Part shown: one piece after another, positions 24,149 through 33,343 of the stretch
Numbering within the stretch: the stretch's first letter is position 1
Layout of the letters: each line of letters opens with the position of its first letter
Assembly (NCBI GenBank): GCA_019239895.1
Contig: JAFAZH010000036.1
Location: forward strand, 124,001-188,000
DNA from: Abditibacteriaceae bacterium
Lineage (GTDB): Bacteria > Armatimonadota > Abditibacteriia > Abditibacteriales > Abditibacteriaceae
Reading direction: 5' to 3'
DNA length: 64,000 nt
Position numbers and translations under genes: made by a program
The notes under the pieces: model-generated
What the model saw: the letters and a program-made list of their open reading frames with translations, nothing else
Databases searched by the model: none
Told to the model about the DNA's origin: nothing

Positions 24149-26392
24149 ATGCTGCGCTTATCATTGCCCTCCACAACCAATCTGCAAGATGCAGGAAACT
24201 TACTGGCTGGCTTAGGCATTTTAGCCGTGAGTCTGAGTGGTCAGGTGCAAGCCCAAGACCAGAAGTCTGCGGTGACCAATGCACCAACGATTACCACTGC
24301 TGACCATCCGCAGGAGGATAAAGATGTGGAAACCGTGAAACAACGACTGCGAGATGCCTTGCTGCCCACAACTCCCACTGAGGGGCAGGCAATCGCTCAG
24401 GCGGCGCGTCAGTTTGCGGATGCACTAAAGCCCGACGGCTCCTGGAACGACGTTGATTACAACGATCAGACGCGAGGGCCGTGGAAGACTGCGCAGCATC
24501 TCGACAGAGTGCAGGCAATGGCCAAAGCCTACCGCACACCCGGCGAACCGCTCAACAGTGATGCCGCCTTAAAAGGGAAGATTCTCACGTCCTTAGACTT
24601 CTGGCTGCAACACGATTATCGTAATCCTAACTGGTGGCATAATCAAATCGGTGTGCCCCAAACTATGGGTGCGATATTGTTGCTGATGGAGCATGACCTT
24701 TCCCCTGATGAACTGGCGAAAGGGTTGGCCATTATGGGCCGCAGCAGTTGGACTAATGAAGCTGGGAAACCTGCCAATTGGACGGGAGCCAACATGGTCT
24801 GGATTGCCAGCAATCGTATTATCATGGGGTGCCTGGCTAACTCGCCAGGCACCGTGACTGAAGCTTTCTCGAAGATTTTTGATGAGATTCATATTGCTGG
24901 CCCGCATGGGGAAGGTATTCAGAACGATTGGAGTTTTCATCAACATGGTGACGTGTTGTACACAGGAGGTTATGGTCAGTCTTTTACGGGCAGTGCCGCG
25001 CACTTTATTGATTGCGCTCGTGGCACCCATTTCGCCGTGCCCCCGGATAAGCTCCAAATTCTCACGAATTACGTGCTGGACGGTCAGCAGTGGATGCTGC
25101 GTGGCGGCGTGTGGGACTATGGCGTGACCGGGCGCGAGATAACACGCGCTGATAAGAACGCGCGCAGCTTGCGCTTCCCTGTGCAAACTCTGGCGCAGAT
25201 GGCGGGGCCGCGCCAGGCAGAGTTGAAGGCTTTTGCCCAGCGTCTGCGCGACCCCCGCAGTGCGCCGCCATTGGTCGGGAATCGCCACTTTTGGAAATCA
25301 GATTTCATGGTGCAGCATCGCCCCGGTTATTACACCTCGGCCCGTATGTTTTCGACCCGCACCCTCAACACTGATGGCTATATCAACAGCGAAGGCAAAA
25401 AGTCACATCACCTAGCAGATGGCACAACTTATATCTTTCGCAGTGGCGACGAATATAAAGACATCTTCCCGGTATGGGATTGGCAGCGCGTGCCCGGCAC
25501 GACTTGCGAGCAAAAGCCGGAACCGCTTGACCCGACGCACATGCAGATGCGGGGTAAGACGAGCTTTGATGGTGGCGTTTCCGATGGCCTGTATGGTTTA
25601 GCCGCAATGGATTTGGCGCGTGATAGTCTTACAGCGAAAAAAGCCTGGTTCTATTTTGATGACGAGTTTGTCTGTTTGGGCGCGGGCATCAATTCAACCA
25701 CTGATAATCCGCTGCTGACATCCATTAACCAATGCCTGCTCAATGGCCCCGTCACGGTTTCCAATACGGCCCAACCCCTGACCCCTGGCGACCATGACTT
25801 AACCGATGTGCGCTGGGTGCTGCACGATTCTATCGGCTACCTTTTCCCCGTAAATACCCCCGTCCATGTGAAGAACCAGGCCCAGACAGGCAGTTGGGCA
25901 GAAATTGGCACGGGGTCTAATGCCCCGGTGACAAAAGATGTCTTTAGTTTATGGCTCAATCACGGCGGCAAAGTGGCCGGGGGCAGCTATGCTTATACCG
26001 TTGTGCCCAACACCAACCGCAACGCTTTAGAAGCGCGGGTTAAACAATCGAACATTGAGGTGTTGAGCAACACACCGACCTTGCAAGCGGTGCGGCACAA
26101 CGGCCTTAAACTCCTGGAAGTCGCTTTCTGGCAAACGGGCAAGCTGGAAGCGGGCCGAGGCTGGACAGTAAGTGTGGATAAGCCCTGTCTCGTCTTGCTT
26201 CACGAAACTCCCAATGGGTTTGAGATAGCCGCTGCCAATCCCGAAAATAAACCCCTATCGCTTAATGTGCAGCTAGACCGAACGCTCACTGGCGAGAGCT
26301 GCATCCCTGTAGCCGCAGGCGGCACGCAGGTGCATTTCGATTTACCCAACGGGGAAGAAGCCGGACGCAGTGTGGTGCGGGTATTGAAGTGA
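24149..26392 (+). CDS. Polysaccharide lyase family 8 protein (hyaluronan/chondroitin/xanthan lyase-like)
   Basis: 747 residues, exported (hydrophobic stretch LLAGLGILAVSLSG, cleavage likely after VQAQ). An alpha/alpha-toroid domain (about 60-370) contains the PL8 catalytic signature: NWTGANMVW with the active Asn near 214, and DWSFHQHGDVLYTGGYG with the His near 263-265 and the Tyr near 274. The C-terminal half is the beta-sandwich supersandwich with ADGTTYIFRSGDEY. The enzyme should cut uronic-acid-containing polysaccharides by beta-elimination outside the cell. Which polymer is cut cannot be told. It is a single gene framed by an inverted repeat downstream. Confidence 0.9.
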   Translation: MLRLSLPSTTNLQDAGNLLAGLGILAVSLSGQVQAQDQKSAVTNAPTITTADHPQEDKDVETVKQRLRDALLPTTPTEGQAIAQAARQFADALKPDGSWNDVDYNDQTRGPWKTAQHLDRVQAMAKAYRTPGEPLNSDAALKGKILTSLDFWLQHDYRNPNWWHNQIGVPQTMGAILLLMEHDLSPDELAKGLAIMGRSSWTNEAGKPANWTGANMVWIASNRIIMGCLANSPGTVTEAFSKIFDEIHIAGPHGEGIQNDWSFHQHGDVLYTGGYGQSFTGSAAHFIDCARGTHFAVPPDKLQILTNYVLDGQQWMLRGGVWDYGVTGREITRADKNARSLRFPVQTLAQMAGPRQAELKAFAQRLRDPRSAPPLVGNRHFWKSDFMVQHRPGYYTSARMFSTRTLNTDGYINSEGKKSHHLADGTTYIFRSGDEYKDIFPVWDWQRVPGTTCEQKPEPLDPTHMQMRGKTSFDGGVSDGLYGLAAMDLARDSLTAKKAWFYFDDEFVCLGAGINSTTDNPLLTSINQCLLNGPVTVSNTAQPLTPGDHDLTDVRWVLHDSIGYLFPVNTPVHVKNQAQTGSWAEIGTGSNAPVTKDVFSLWLNHGGKVAGGSYAYTVVPNTNRNALEARVKQSNIEVLSNTPTLQAVRHNGLKLLEVAFWQTGKLEAGRGWTVSVDKPCLVLLHETPNGFEIAAANPENKPLSLNVQLDRTLTGESCIPVAAGGTQVHFDLPNGEEAGRSVVRVLK

Positions 26393-26393
26393 T

Positions 26394-26549
26394 TTAATCT
26401 CACGCAGAGACGCAAAGAGCGCGGAGAAACTTGAGAATCGAGAATGGAGGATAGAGAATCGCAATAGTTACTGTGACTTGCTCGATCCTCTATCTTCTAT
26501 TCTCTATCTTCCCCTCCTCTGCGCTCTTTGCGCCTCTGCGTGAGGTTAA
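26394..26549. repeat. Inverted repeat, cgcagag-type, joining two stop codons
   Basis: The arms 26394-26428 and 26515-26549 pair over about 35 bases with four mismatches. A shorter GATAGAG-type inverted pair lies inside. The element begins right after the lyase stop codon and its right end supplies the TAA stop of the convergent dehydrogenase, so it fills the entire gap. Confidence 0.9.
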
Positions 26550-27562
26550 AATTCTACTAACGCTTTGATAACGCCGCTATCGGGTTCCAACCATTGAGGA
26601 AACTGCTCAATCATTGCCTCGCAAGTAGCGCGATGGGTAATCCACGGTTCTGTGCTGACGCGCCCATTTTCCAGTAAGGAGATAATGCGCTGAAAGTCGG
26701 CACCTGTGGAGTTGCGTGTGGCGAAAAGTGTCAGTTCGCGTCGATGGAAGTTGGGGTCATTGAAGGTGATGTCGGCTTGCACGAGGCCAACGAAAATCAA
26801 CTTTCCGCCATGCGCCACATAATTAAATGCCTGGCCCATTGAAGTCGCATTGCCGGTGGCATCAAAGACCACTGTGGGCAGGTCTCCATTGGTAAGTTCT
26901 TGCAGCCGATTTAACACATCCTCATTGCCTTGCATGGTGAACTCAACATCTAATTGCTGCTGACAAAACTCCAGTCGGCTTTCGCTCACATCTAAGACAA
27001 TGATCTTAACATCTTCTAACTGTGCGAATTGAATAACCGACAACCCAATCGGGCCAGCGCCAATCACAAGCACAAATTCTCCGGCTTGTAACTGGGCGCG
27101 TGCCACTGCATGTGCGCCGATGCCGAGGGTTTCGACCAATGCCAATTGGTCTAAGGACAAGCTTTGCGATGGATGCAGCTTATGCACTGGCACATGAATT
27201 AACTCGCGCATACCACCATCGGTATGCACCCCTAACACTTGCAAGTTGACACAGCAGTTAGGCTTACCACGACGACAGGCGATACAGTGCCCGCAATTGA
27301 GATAAGGTTCCACCGCGCAGTGGTCGCCCACCTTTAGACCTTGCTCGTTCGCGCCAACTTCAATAATCTCCACACCTAACTCATGCCCCAAAATGCGCGG
27401 GTAACTAAAGAAAGGCTGACGCCCCCGAAAGGCGTGCAAATCAGTGCCGCAAATGCCAACTCGATGCACCCGCACTAACGCTGTATCAGGTGCCAGTTCT
27501 CCGGGAGTCTCAGTTTCGCCAAAGCTAAATTCTCCGGGTTTGTTTAAAGTTATAGTTCGCAT
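26546..27562 (-). CDS. Zinc-dependent alcohol/polyol dehydrogenase (MDR family)
   Basis: 338 residues. Catalytic zinc ligands are C38 (GICGTD) and H60-E61 (GHE). The structural zinc lobe is complete in NCGHCIACRRGKPNCC. The Rossmann motif is GAGPIGLSVIQFAQ. It resembles sorbitol, threonine and galactitol dehydrogenases. It is last in the minus-strand run that starts at 33195, separated from the cyclase gene by a 100-base inverted repeat. It may therefore be transcribed with that group or on its own. A second close relative (42727-43737) sits in the plus-strand sugar operon. Confidence 0.9.
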   Translation of the reverse strand: MRTITLNKPGEFSFGETETPGELAPDTALVRVHRVGICGTDLHAFRGRQPFFSYPRILGHELGVEIIEVGANEQGLKVGDHCAVEPYLNCGHCIACRRGKPNCCVNLQVLGVHTDGGMRELIHVPVHKLHPSQSLSLDQLALVETLGIGAHAVARAQLQAGEFVLVIGAGPIGLSVIQFAQLEDVKIIVLDVSESRLEFCQQQLDVEFTMQGNEDVLNRLQELTNGDLPTVVFDATGNATSMGQAFNYVAHGGKLIFVGLVQADITFNDPNFHRRELTLFATRNSTGADFQRIISLLENGRVSTEPWITHRATCEAMIEQFPQWLEPDSGVIKALVEF

Positions 27563-27611
27563 AAGGAAGAGTTTTAAGAGAGTGGGGACTCAAGGGTTAA
27601 AGTAAGAGATC

Positions 27612-27713
27612 GTCATTCTGAGCGCAGCGAAGAATCTACTGTGCGGAGTTATAGAGCCTCAATTAGAACTCTATAGACACGCTTACCAGATTCTTCGCTA
27701 TGCTCAGAATGAC
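27612..27713. repeat. Inverted repeat, gtcattctgagc-type
   Basis: The arms 27612-27637 and 27688-27713 pair at 24 of 26 positions. An inner TATAGAG/CTCTATA hairpin lies in the loop. The arm sequence resembles a repeat type seen in many unrelated bacterial intergenic regions. It separates the cyclase from the dehydrogenase gene. Confidence 0.9.
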
Positions 27714-27773
27714 AGTTGCTCATTTGTTACATCTACTCTCGTTTTACCTTAATATTAGCACTCAAAGTTATAT

Positions 27774-28439
27774 CTACCCAACCACCAGCACCGGACGGCA
27801 GAAGGAGCCGCTGAAGCCACGAAAGTTGATAGGCAAGGCCCAGAATTGATGGGGTTGTGGGAGAGTGAAAACTTCTTCGGGGAATCGCAACTCTTCCACA
27901 ATCCAGATTTTGCGACTGAGCAGAACCTCGTGGGTCTCGGCGTTCAGGGGTTCGCGTGAGCCGCCGACAGAATAGTGGTCAATGCCGATGCCGCGTATCT
28001 GTTGCTCGGCCAACCATTGTGCGCCATCGGGGGTTACAAAGGGCGAGTGGTAAAGCCATTCATCTTCGCGTGCGCGACGGTCTCCCCAACCAGTAGCCAG
28101 GAGAACGATGCTATCCTGCAACGTCACAACGCCAAGCTGATTAACACTTTCTTGCAGCACAGCAGCGTCTAAGGGACGGTCGGGTTCACTGCCGCGCAAG
28201 TCGAGAATATAAGCTGGGCCAACGAAGGCTTCCAACGGGTATTCATCAATGCTCATGCCGCCCGCTAATTTGTGCAAAGGCGCATCAAGATGGCTTCCGG
28301 TATGGCTGACCAGGCTAATGGCTTCCATGCGCCAGGAATCGGTGGGATGATCCGCGGCAATTTCGGCCTGCACCAGGGGATGCACCGGGCAGTTGGGGCA
28401 CTCGTGATAGAGCGGTTGGGAAAGGTCAATGAGGCGCAT
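27774..28439 (-). CDS. Cyclase-family (kynurenine formamidase-like) metal hydrolase
   Basis: 221 residues. The cyclase-family metal site HTGSHLDAPLH (about residues 46-56) is fully conserved. The second-half motif IRGIGIDHYSVGG also fits. Enzymes of this fold open formamides, lactones or lactams. The true substrate is unknown. Its ATG overlaps the stop codon of the upstream aldo/keto reductase by one base (TAATG), so translation is coupled. A diverged paralogue (40337-41002) lies in the plus-strand sugar operon, which suggests both pathways contain a hydrolysable ring or ester intermediate. Confidence 0.85.
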   Translation of the reverse strand: MRLIDLSQPLYHECPNCPVHPLVQAEIAADHPTDSWRMEAISLVSHTGSHLDAPLHKLAGGMSIDEYPLEAFVGPAYILDLRGSEPDRPLDAAVLQESVNQLGVVTLQDSIVLLATGWGDRRAREDEWLYHSPFVTPDGAQWLAEQQIRGIGIDHYSVGGSREPLNAETHEVLLSRKIWIVEELRFPEEVFTLPQPHQFWALPINFRGFSGSFCRPVLVVG

Positions 28440-29368
28440 TAATTATTCTCCGGCTTGCCGCTGATCCAACTTTGATTGTGAATCGGCGCTAAGATGGCGC
28501 GCACTTCGGCCAGCAATGTCTTGTCTATGGGGTCATCTATCCAGGCGACATTCTTCTCGATATTCTGCGGGCTGGCGGTGCCGACCAAAGTGGTGTGAAT
28601 ATCGGGTTGAGCAACGGCAAATTGCAAGGCCAGCTTACTAATATCGGCCCCTTTCTCTTTGCAATAATCCGCCGCACGAGCGCAGGCGGCTTGCACCTCT
28701 GCCGGAGCAGGGTGCCAGTCCGGTGCGCCCCTCTGGGTCAGCAAGCCCATTGAAAGTGGCGAGGCACTGATAATGCCCATGTGCTTGCTTTGCAAGAAGG
28801 GAATCAGTTCTTCCAGAGCAGTGTCGTTAAGCGAATAATGGCAGTAAGAGAGGATGGTGTCGGCATCAGCCCGCTCTAAGACGTAGCGGAATATTTTAAG
28901 AGGCAGGCCAGTAATGCCGATAAAGCGTGCTTTGCCTTGCTCTTGTAATTTGCGCAAGGCGGGCAAAGCTTCCTCAACGATTTTATCGAGCGAGTCAAAC
29001 TCAATATCGTGACATTGAATGATGTCTACATAGTCCACCTGCAAGCGTTGTAGGCTTTCCTCGACACTGCGCGTTACGCGCTCGGCAGAGAAATCAAACT
29101 TGTCCTCTCCATAGCGACCTACTTTAGTGGCTAAGTAATATTTTTCACGGGGTAAGGTGCGCAGGGCTTTGCCTAAAACAATTTCCGCCTTGGTGAGGCC
29201 GTAATATGGCGAGACATCAATGAAGTTAATGCCCAAGTCTACTGCTGTATGCACGGTGCGAATGCCTTCGCTCTCGTCCACATCACGGAAGACACTGCCC
29301 AGCGGCGATGCGCCATAACTCAGAACGGAAACCTGTAAATCTGTTTTGCCTAAAGTGCGATATTGCAT
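28439..29368 (-). CDS. Aldo/keto reductase
   Basis: 309 residues from ATG 29368 (MQYRTLGKTDLQVSVLSYG, the classic family start). The open frame extends upstream to 29575 over the neighbouring gene and was rejected. The catalytic tetrad is present: Asp and Tyr in FIDVSPYYG, Lys in LATKVG, His in IIQCHDIE. The NADPH-binding tail reads TTLVGTASPQNIEKN. The reaction is reduction of an aldehyde or ketone, or the reverse on a sugar such as L-galactose. It follows the C26 hydrolase gene after 40 bases and is translationally coupled to the cyclase gene. Confidence 0.9.
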   Translation of the reverse strand: MQYRTLGKTDLQVSVLSYGASPLGSVFRDVDESEGIRTVHTAVDLGINFIDVSPYYGLTKAEIVLGKALRTLPREKYYLATKVGRYGEDKFDFSAERVTRSVEESLQRLQVDYVDIIQCHDIEFDSLDKIVEEALPALRKLQEQGKARFIGITGLPLKIFRYVLERADADTILSYCHYSLNDTALEELIPFLQSKHMGIISASPLSMGLLTQRGAPDWHPAPAEVQAACARAADYCKEKGADISKLALQFAVAQPDIHTTLVGTASPQNIEKNVAWIDDPIDKTLLAEVRAILAPIHNQSWISGKPENN

Positions 29369-29408
29369 AAAATTAGTGGTGAATGCTACTGAAAATGCAG
29401 CCTTGCGA

Positions 29409-30161
29409 TTAACTTGTTTGTGCTGTAGATTTATTATGAGCCTCGCGCACCACCCAGTCAAAGAAGACCTGGAATTGTGGGTAGGCGGCAGCGGCTTCTT
29501 CCGGATGGAACTGCACGCCCAGAATGGGCTTGCCCTCCGAGGATTCGACCCCTTCAATGATGCCATCACGGGCACGACAGTTCACTCGCAAATTACTTCC
29601 TAATTTTTTAATGGCCTGATGATGCCAACTGTTAATTGCCATCTCTGTGGTGCCCATGAGTTCACCTAAGAGCGAATCTTTTTCAATCTCAATTGTGTGC
29701 AAGAGGACGGTGTGCAAGCCCTGCGAGTAATGCTTTACGGAATTAGGCACTTCACTGGGTATATCCTGAATCAGTGAGCCGCCCTGGACCACATTCAGAA
29801 GTTGCACGCCCCGGCAAATAGCGAGGATTGGAAGGTCAAGGGCCAGTGCCTGGCGGGTGACTTCAAATTCCATTTCATCACGCACCGGGTCCTGATACTT
29901 GCTCAAATCATGCGGTTCCTCACCATAAGTCAAAGAAACGACATCGCCGCCACCAGTCAGGACAACCCCATCCGCCGTTTGCATGATGGATTCCAGGGCC
30001 GCTTTGTCCATAAAGCACGGAATAATAATGGGCGCACCACCTGCCTTCACCACAGCATCCACATAATCGGTATCTACGCCCGTGCGGATGCTTTGCACCT
30101 CACCGGCTGGTGTCGCCTGGTTCTGCCTCCCCGCGGTGATGAGAATAATAGGTTTTTTCAT
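29409..30161 (-). CDS. Class I glutamine amidotransferase-like gamma-glutamyl hydrolase (peptidase C26)
   Basis: 250 residues. The catalytic triad is visible: nucleophile C116 in AICRGVQLLNV, and H219 and E221 in GVQFHPEE. The overall pattern matches the PuuD/gamma-Glu-GABA hydrolase group rather than synthetase-linked amidotransferases. Such enzymes release glutamate from gamma-glutamyl compounds. Its neighbour upstream is a GCS2-type gamma-glutamyl ligase, which together suggest a gamma-glutamylation and release cycle. The acceptor is unknown. A 24-bp inverted repeat directly precedes the gene. Confidence 0.85.
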   Translation of the reverse strand: MKKPIILITAGRQNQATPAGEVQSIRTGVDTDYVDAVVKAGGAPIIIPCFMDKAALESIMQTADGVVLTGGGDVVSLTYGEEPHDLSKYQDPVRDEMEFEVTRQALALDLPILAICRGVQLLNVVQGGSLIQDIPSEVPNSVKHYSQGLHTVLLHTIEIEKDSLLGELMGTTEMAINSWHHQAIKKLGSNLRVNCRARDGIIEGVESSEGKPILGVQFHPEEAAAAYPQFQVFFDWVVREAHNKSTAQTS

Positions 30162-30176
30162 TTTAAATTTAGTTCA

Positions 30177-30311
30177 CCACAGAGACACAGAGGCACAGAG
30201 ATTTAGAAGAGGATAGAGAATAGAAGCAGCCCCCTTAATCGTGGCTAGCCTCAATCCTCCACCTTCTCTCTTCTTTCTCAAAATCTTCTCTGTGCCTTTG
30301 TGTCTCTGTGG
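30177..30311. repeat. 24-bp inverted repeat, cacagag-type
   Basis: The arms 30177-30200 and 30288-30311 pair at 24 positions with one G-T wobble. It is the same family as 7607-7739, made of CACAGAG-like units. It lies between two co-directional genes of the same likely operon. Confidence 0.9.
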
Positions 30312-30326
30312 TTCATTAAGTTTTGC

Positions 30327-31544
30327 TCAAGCAATTCTGTGTAGCAGTATACCCCGCTCGGCAGTGACTTCCCGCTTGATGGTGCCGTCTTCCACCATGC
30401 GCTCGATGAGGGCATCAGCTACTGGTGGCGGGTAGAGCATGGTTTCCCGCGAGCGATAGAAGTGGGTGCCCTCACCAATGACTGCCAGGTGTTCGGCTAC
30501 AATGGATTCCTGGTTGAATGGCTGTGCTGGTTCCAGGGGTGAAGCCGTTGTTAGATATTCATCAAAAACATCCCAGTGCCGCACCAATTTGGAATAAGAG
30601 GAAGTGAGGCACCAGGGGTCGGGATAACGAGTGGCTAAGTCCAACACAAAATCGGCCTGGCAAAGACGTTTTTCGATCATAGTGTTGAGCAATTGCAGGT
30701 CAGAGCGTTTAGCTCCTAAATCCTTCAACTCAGCCGCGCATTCATCTAACATCGCATCTAAAATCTCGACCACCGGGCATGTGGCGCCATCCCAGCAGAA
30801 AGTAGCTTGCAGGCCGTAGCGCGAGGCAGCCCAGCGATTGGTTAGATGCTCTTCATACTCTTGTGGTGAGGGCTGATATTCTTCCACTCGTGTGCCACGA
30901 TAATGCACATAAGCGGCAACGAAAGTAGCCATTTCAGCTAATAGGCGACGGGAAGAGGCGCAGTCTAAAATGCGCACCTCCATTGTCAGGCCACCCTGCA
31001 TTTTAGGACTGGCATCGCCACCCCAGGTGCTTTGCGCCAAGTGCGGATCACGGCCAAAGCCGGGGCGTGTGCAGCCGTTCGCTTGGTGCCGAATGCGATA
31101 GCTTTTGAAGCCGCCACTCTGTCCCCGCGAGGCAGGTGAGTTAGCAGCCAAAGCTCCGAAAACTGGCACGTATTTCATCATCTGGTTTTCTAAATGGATG
31201 CCCTGGCTTTCATTCATAATCGTGCCCACATGCACATGCGACGCATTATACAGGGGCATCAAAGGATGACCGCCAGCCGGGAATAATTCGCAGTCGAATT
31301 CACGCACGACTTGCGCGGCGCGATCCGTCACCTGTTGAATGCGCTCCCAGATTTGGTCGAGCGAGGTGTTGATGCCCATTGCAAATTCAAGCGTCATCCA
31401 ATCAATGTCAAGCGGATAATCGAACTCGCGGCGCAGCAGCCCGGCCAGCGCCATGAGCTTTTCGGATTCAACCAGGCGATCCAACTTATCAATAACCATA
31501 ATCTCCCAGTCAGTGCTGAAAGTTCTGGGATTAAACAGATTCAT
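30327..31544 (-). CDS. GCS2-family glutamate-cysteine ligase-like enzyme (carboxylate-amine ligase)
   Basis: 405 residues. The family pattern is clear: DWEIMVIDK at the start, LEFAMGINTSLDQIWERIQ, FPAGGHPL, NASHVHVGTIMNESQGI, FKSYRIRHQANG and MEVRILDCA. These form the ATP-grasp-like active site of the plant and proteobacterial type gamma-glutamylcysteine ligases and the YbdK group. It should join the gamma-carboxyl of glutamate to an amine with ATP. Cysteine or another amine as acceptor is open. It overlaps the end of the upstream 554-residue gene by 14 bases, a strong sign of co-expression, and is followed by a gamma-glutamyl hydrolase. Confidence 0.85.
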   Translation of the reverse strand: MNLFNPRTFSTDWEIMVIDKLDRLVESEKLMALAGLLRREFDYPLDIDWMTLEFAMGINTSLDQIWERIQQVTDRAAQVVREFDCELFPAGGHPLMPLYNASHVHVGTIMNESQGIHLENQMMKYVPVFGALAANSPASRGQSGGFKSYRIRHQANGCTRPGFGRDPHLAQSTWGGDASPKMQGGLTMEVRILDCASSRRLLAEMATFVAAYVHYRGTRVEEYQPSPQEYEEHLTNRWAASRYGLQATFCWDGATCPVVEILDAMLDECAAELKDLGAKRSDLQLLNTMIEKRLCQADFVLDLATRYPDPWCLTSSYSKLVRHWDVFDEYLTTASPLEPAQPFNQESIVAEHLAVIGEGTHFYRSRETMLYPPPVADALIERMVEDGTIKREVTAERGILLHRIA

Positions 31545-33195
31545 TATCTCCTCCGTTGTTATTCTCTGGCGGGTGTGCGTTTAATCTGTCTTGTTGCCGA
31601 CTGGCGATGCCTGCGACTTTAGCGTCAAATGCACCGTCCATGCTCCCCTGTGGGAACTTTGCTTCGGCATACCAGACTTCACCAACACCCGGCAGTAACA
31701 GGCTTTTAAGCGGCGCTTGCTGCACCGTGCCTGCCAGGGCAAAGGTCGCGGTTGAAGCGGACGTTACCCGTTCGGCTGAACGCAAACGACAAATGGCGGC
31801 ACACTGCACACTGCCATCGGGCAGGCGAGAGCGGCAGGCGACCCAGGCCCCCGCGTTGGTTGCGCCACACCGTTCTCCCGCACTCAGAGCAACGGCATAG
31901 CCCACCGATTCCTCTGGCCGCACTGGTATCGTGGGCCAGACGGGTTCCAGAGTCATGGCATGAATGCCCGTCCACATAACCAGGTGAGGGGGTGTCTCGC
32001 GGTCAAAGACATACATCTGATATTCATGCCGCAAGGGATGCTCGACAATCGCCCAGCCGTCCCACATCCGCCAATACCAGTGCCGTACCATCTGGTGCGC
32101 TTCGGCTTCTCGCACGACCACTAATCGCTTGCCATCGGCACATAAGACTCGACTGCCTTGAGCCGCATCACGGTCGAGTCGGGCCGCAGCACGAAAGGAA
32201 AGACCCATCGGCTGCATATCATCAATAGGCTCTTTGGGCTTGGCGTCTTTCTCTTTTTCGTCATTCTTGCCCTTATGGAAAGAGTAGTCGCGCTGCCAGA
32301 GCAGCAGGGGCAGTTCATCATAGAGCGTGCAAACGGCAGACGTGCGCAGATTTATCCCCTCCTCCACGGTGCCTTCCAGGGCTAAGCGGGTGGCCCCGCT
32401 TTCATGGCGCGCTCCGGCCACATCCATTGCCACATCCTTGATCTTGTCCGACCAACTCCAGCCGGTGCGGTAGCGGTCGGAGTAGCCACTCTGATCTACA
32501 GCCCGTTGAATGAGATTGGCCGGGGCTTCAAAATGATTGACTTCACGTCCCTTTTCACGCCAGGCAGCAATGGCCCCCGCATGGCTGCGGGTGGTGACAT
32601 CCACGGCATACCAGGAGTTTTCCAGATGTTGCACCTCGCCTTGAGGTAAAAGTAGCTTCCGCGCAGAAGGCTCATTGACAGGCAGCACCGTGCAAGAAAC
32701 TTTTAGCTTATCGCAGCTAATCTCAAAACTAACCGGCAGTTTGGGCAGAAGATCAAAGAAGGTTTCTGTAGCTACCGCTGCACTATAGCCAGTATCATCT
32801 TTTGTCCATTGCCCGGTTTGTAATCGCCCATTAGCCCGCACGCTAAATTCGGGTGGCTTGTCGTCCTTCCACCAGCGCAGATGAAGTTGCAGGGTAGGCG
32901 GCAGTTCTCCATAAACAACGGTTGGTTCAACTTCTAGGGGATAAAGCAGGTGCGCCGATTCATCCGGCGTTAGCACGATGCTATCGCCTAAGTGCCCCAC
33001 TTCACGAGCGTCTAAGACGCTTCGCTGCACCTTTAGCGTTTGGTCTTGTAACCACTCCGGCAATTTGGTGCGATCTGGTAAAACACAGGCGGCCTTCAGG
33101 CTCACTTCGAGTTGGTGCCCCACTTTAGCGGCGGCTGTTGAGGCCGTGGCTTGTTGTGGAGCAATATCCGTAATCTTCCCTAATAATGCGTGCAT
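31531..33195 (-). CDS. Unknown 554-residue protein coupled to a glutamyl ligase gene
   Basis: I do not recognise this protein. It has no signal peptide, is mostly beta-strand by eye (LQLHLRWWKDDKPPEFSVRANG, FEISCDKLKVSCTVLP, SAVCTLYDELPLLLWQRDYSF) and has a charged low-complexity insert near residues 305-325 (KGKNDEKEKDAKPKEP). Conserved-looking clusters include GWSWSDKIKDVAMDVAGARH and RHWYWRMWDGWAIVEHPLRHEYQMYVFD, the latter rich in Trp and Tyr as in carbohydrate-binding folds. AGGAGG ten bases before the ATG marks a strong start. It is the first gene of the minus-strand cluster and overlaps the ligase gene by 14 bases. A structured leader lies 75 bases upstream. Confidence 0.75.
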   Translation of the reverse strand: MHALLGKITDIAPQQATASTAAAKVGHQLEVSLKAACVLPDRTKLPEWLQDQTLKVQRSVLDAREVGHLGDSIVLTPDESAHLLYPLEVEPTVVYGELPPTLQLHLRWWKDDKPPEFSVRANGRLQTGQWTKDDTGYSAAVATETFFDLLPKLPVSFEISCDKLKVSCTVLPVNEPSARKLLLPQGEVQHLENSWYAVDVTTRSHAGAIAAWREKGREVNHFEAPANLIQRAVDQSGYSDRYRTGWSWSDKIKDVAMDVAGARHESGATRLALEGTVEEGINLRTSAVCTLYDELPLLLWQRDYSFHKGKNDEKEKDAKPKEPIDDMQPMGLSFRAAARLDRDAAQGSRVLCADGKRLVVVREAEAHQMVRHWYWRMWDGWAIVEHPLRHEYQMYVFDRETPPHLVMWTGIHAMTLEPVWPTIPVRPEESVGYAVALSAGERCGATNAGAWVACRSRLPDGSVQCAAICRLRSAERVTSASTATFALAGTVQQAPLKSLLLPGVGEVWYAEAKFPQGSMDGAFDAKVAGIASRQQDRLNAHPPENNNGGDNESV

Positions 33196-33272
33196 AAACT
33201 TTCAGTCCTCCTGTTGAACGGCCAATTCCCTTTATCGCCTGACAGTGGTTAATTGATTAATAACCAGAAAAC

Positions 33273-33343
33273 AAAAAGGCACCCGCATATGCCCGACCAT
33301 TTGACCGCTTTGAGACGGTCAGATCGGGTATAAGCAGGTGCCT
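33273..33343 (-). terminator. Long hairpin with U-run in the leader of the glutamyl-ligase operon
   Basis: Read on the minus strand, AGGCACCUGC pairs with GCGGGUGCCU, CCCGA with UCGGG, and UGACCG with CGGUCA around an eight-base loop. Five Us follow immediately. This is a textbook intrinsic terminator shape. No gene lies just upstream on this strand, so it is either the end of a small RNA or an attenuator in the 5' leader of the gene starting at 33195. A GUGCC on the upstream side (near 33357-33361) could pair with the GGCAC of the stem and form a competing structure. Confidence 0.65.

Noticed and set aside
24593..25288. 231-codon minus-strand frame inside the PL8 lyase gene
   Set aside because: Antisense shadow of a well-supported lyase; the composition reflects the complementary strand.
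29369..29575. N-terminal extension of the aldo/keto reductase
   Set aside because: It runs over the end of the C26 hydrolase gene; the family start MQYRTLGKTDL is at 29368.
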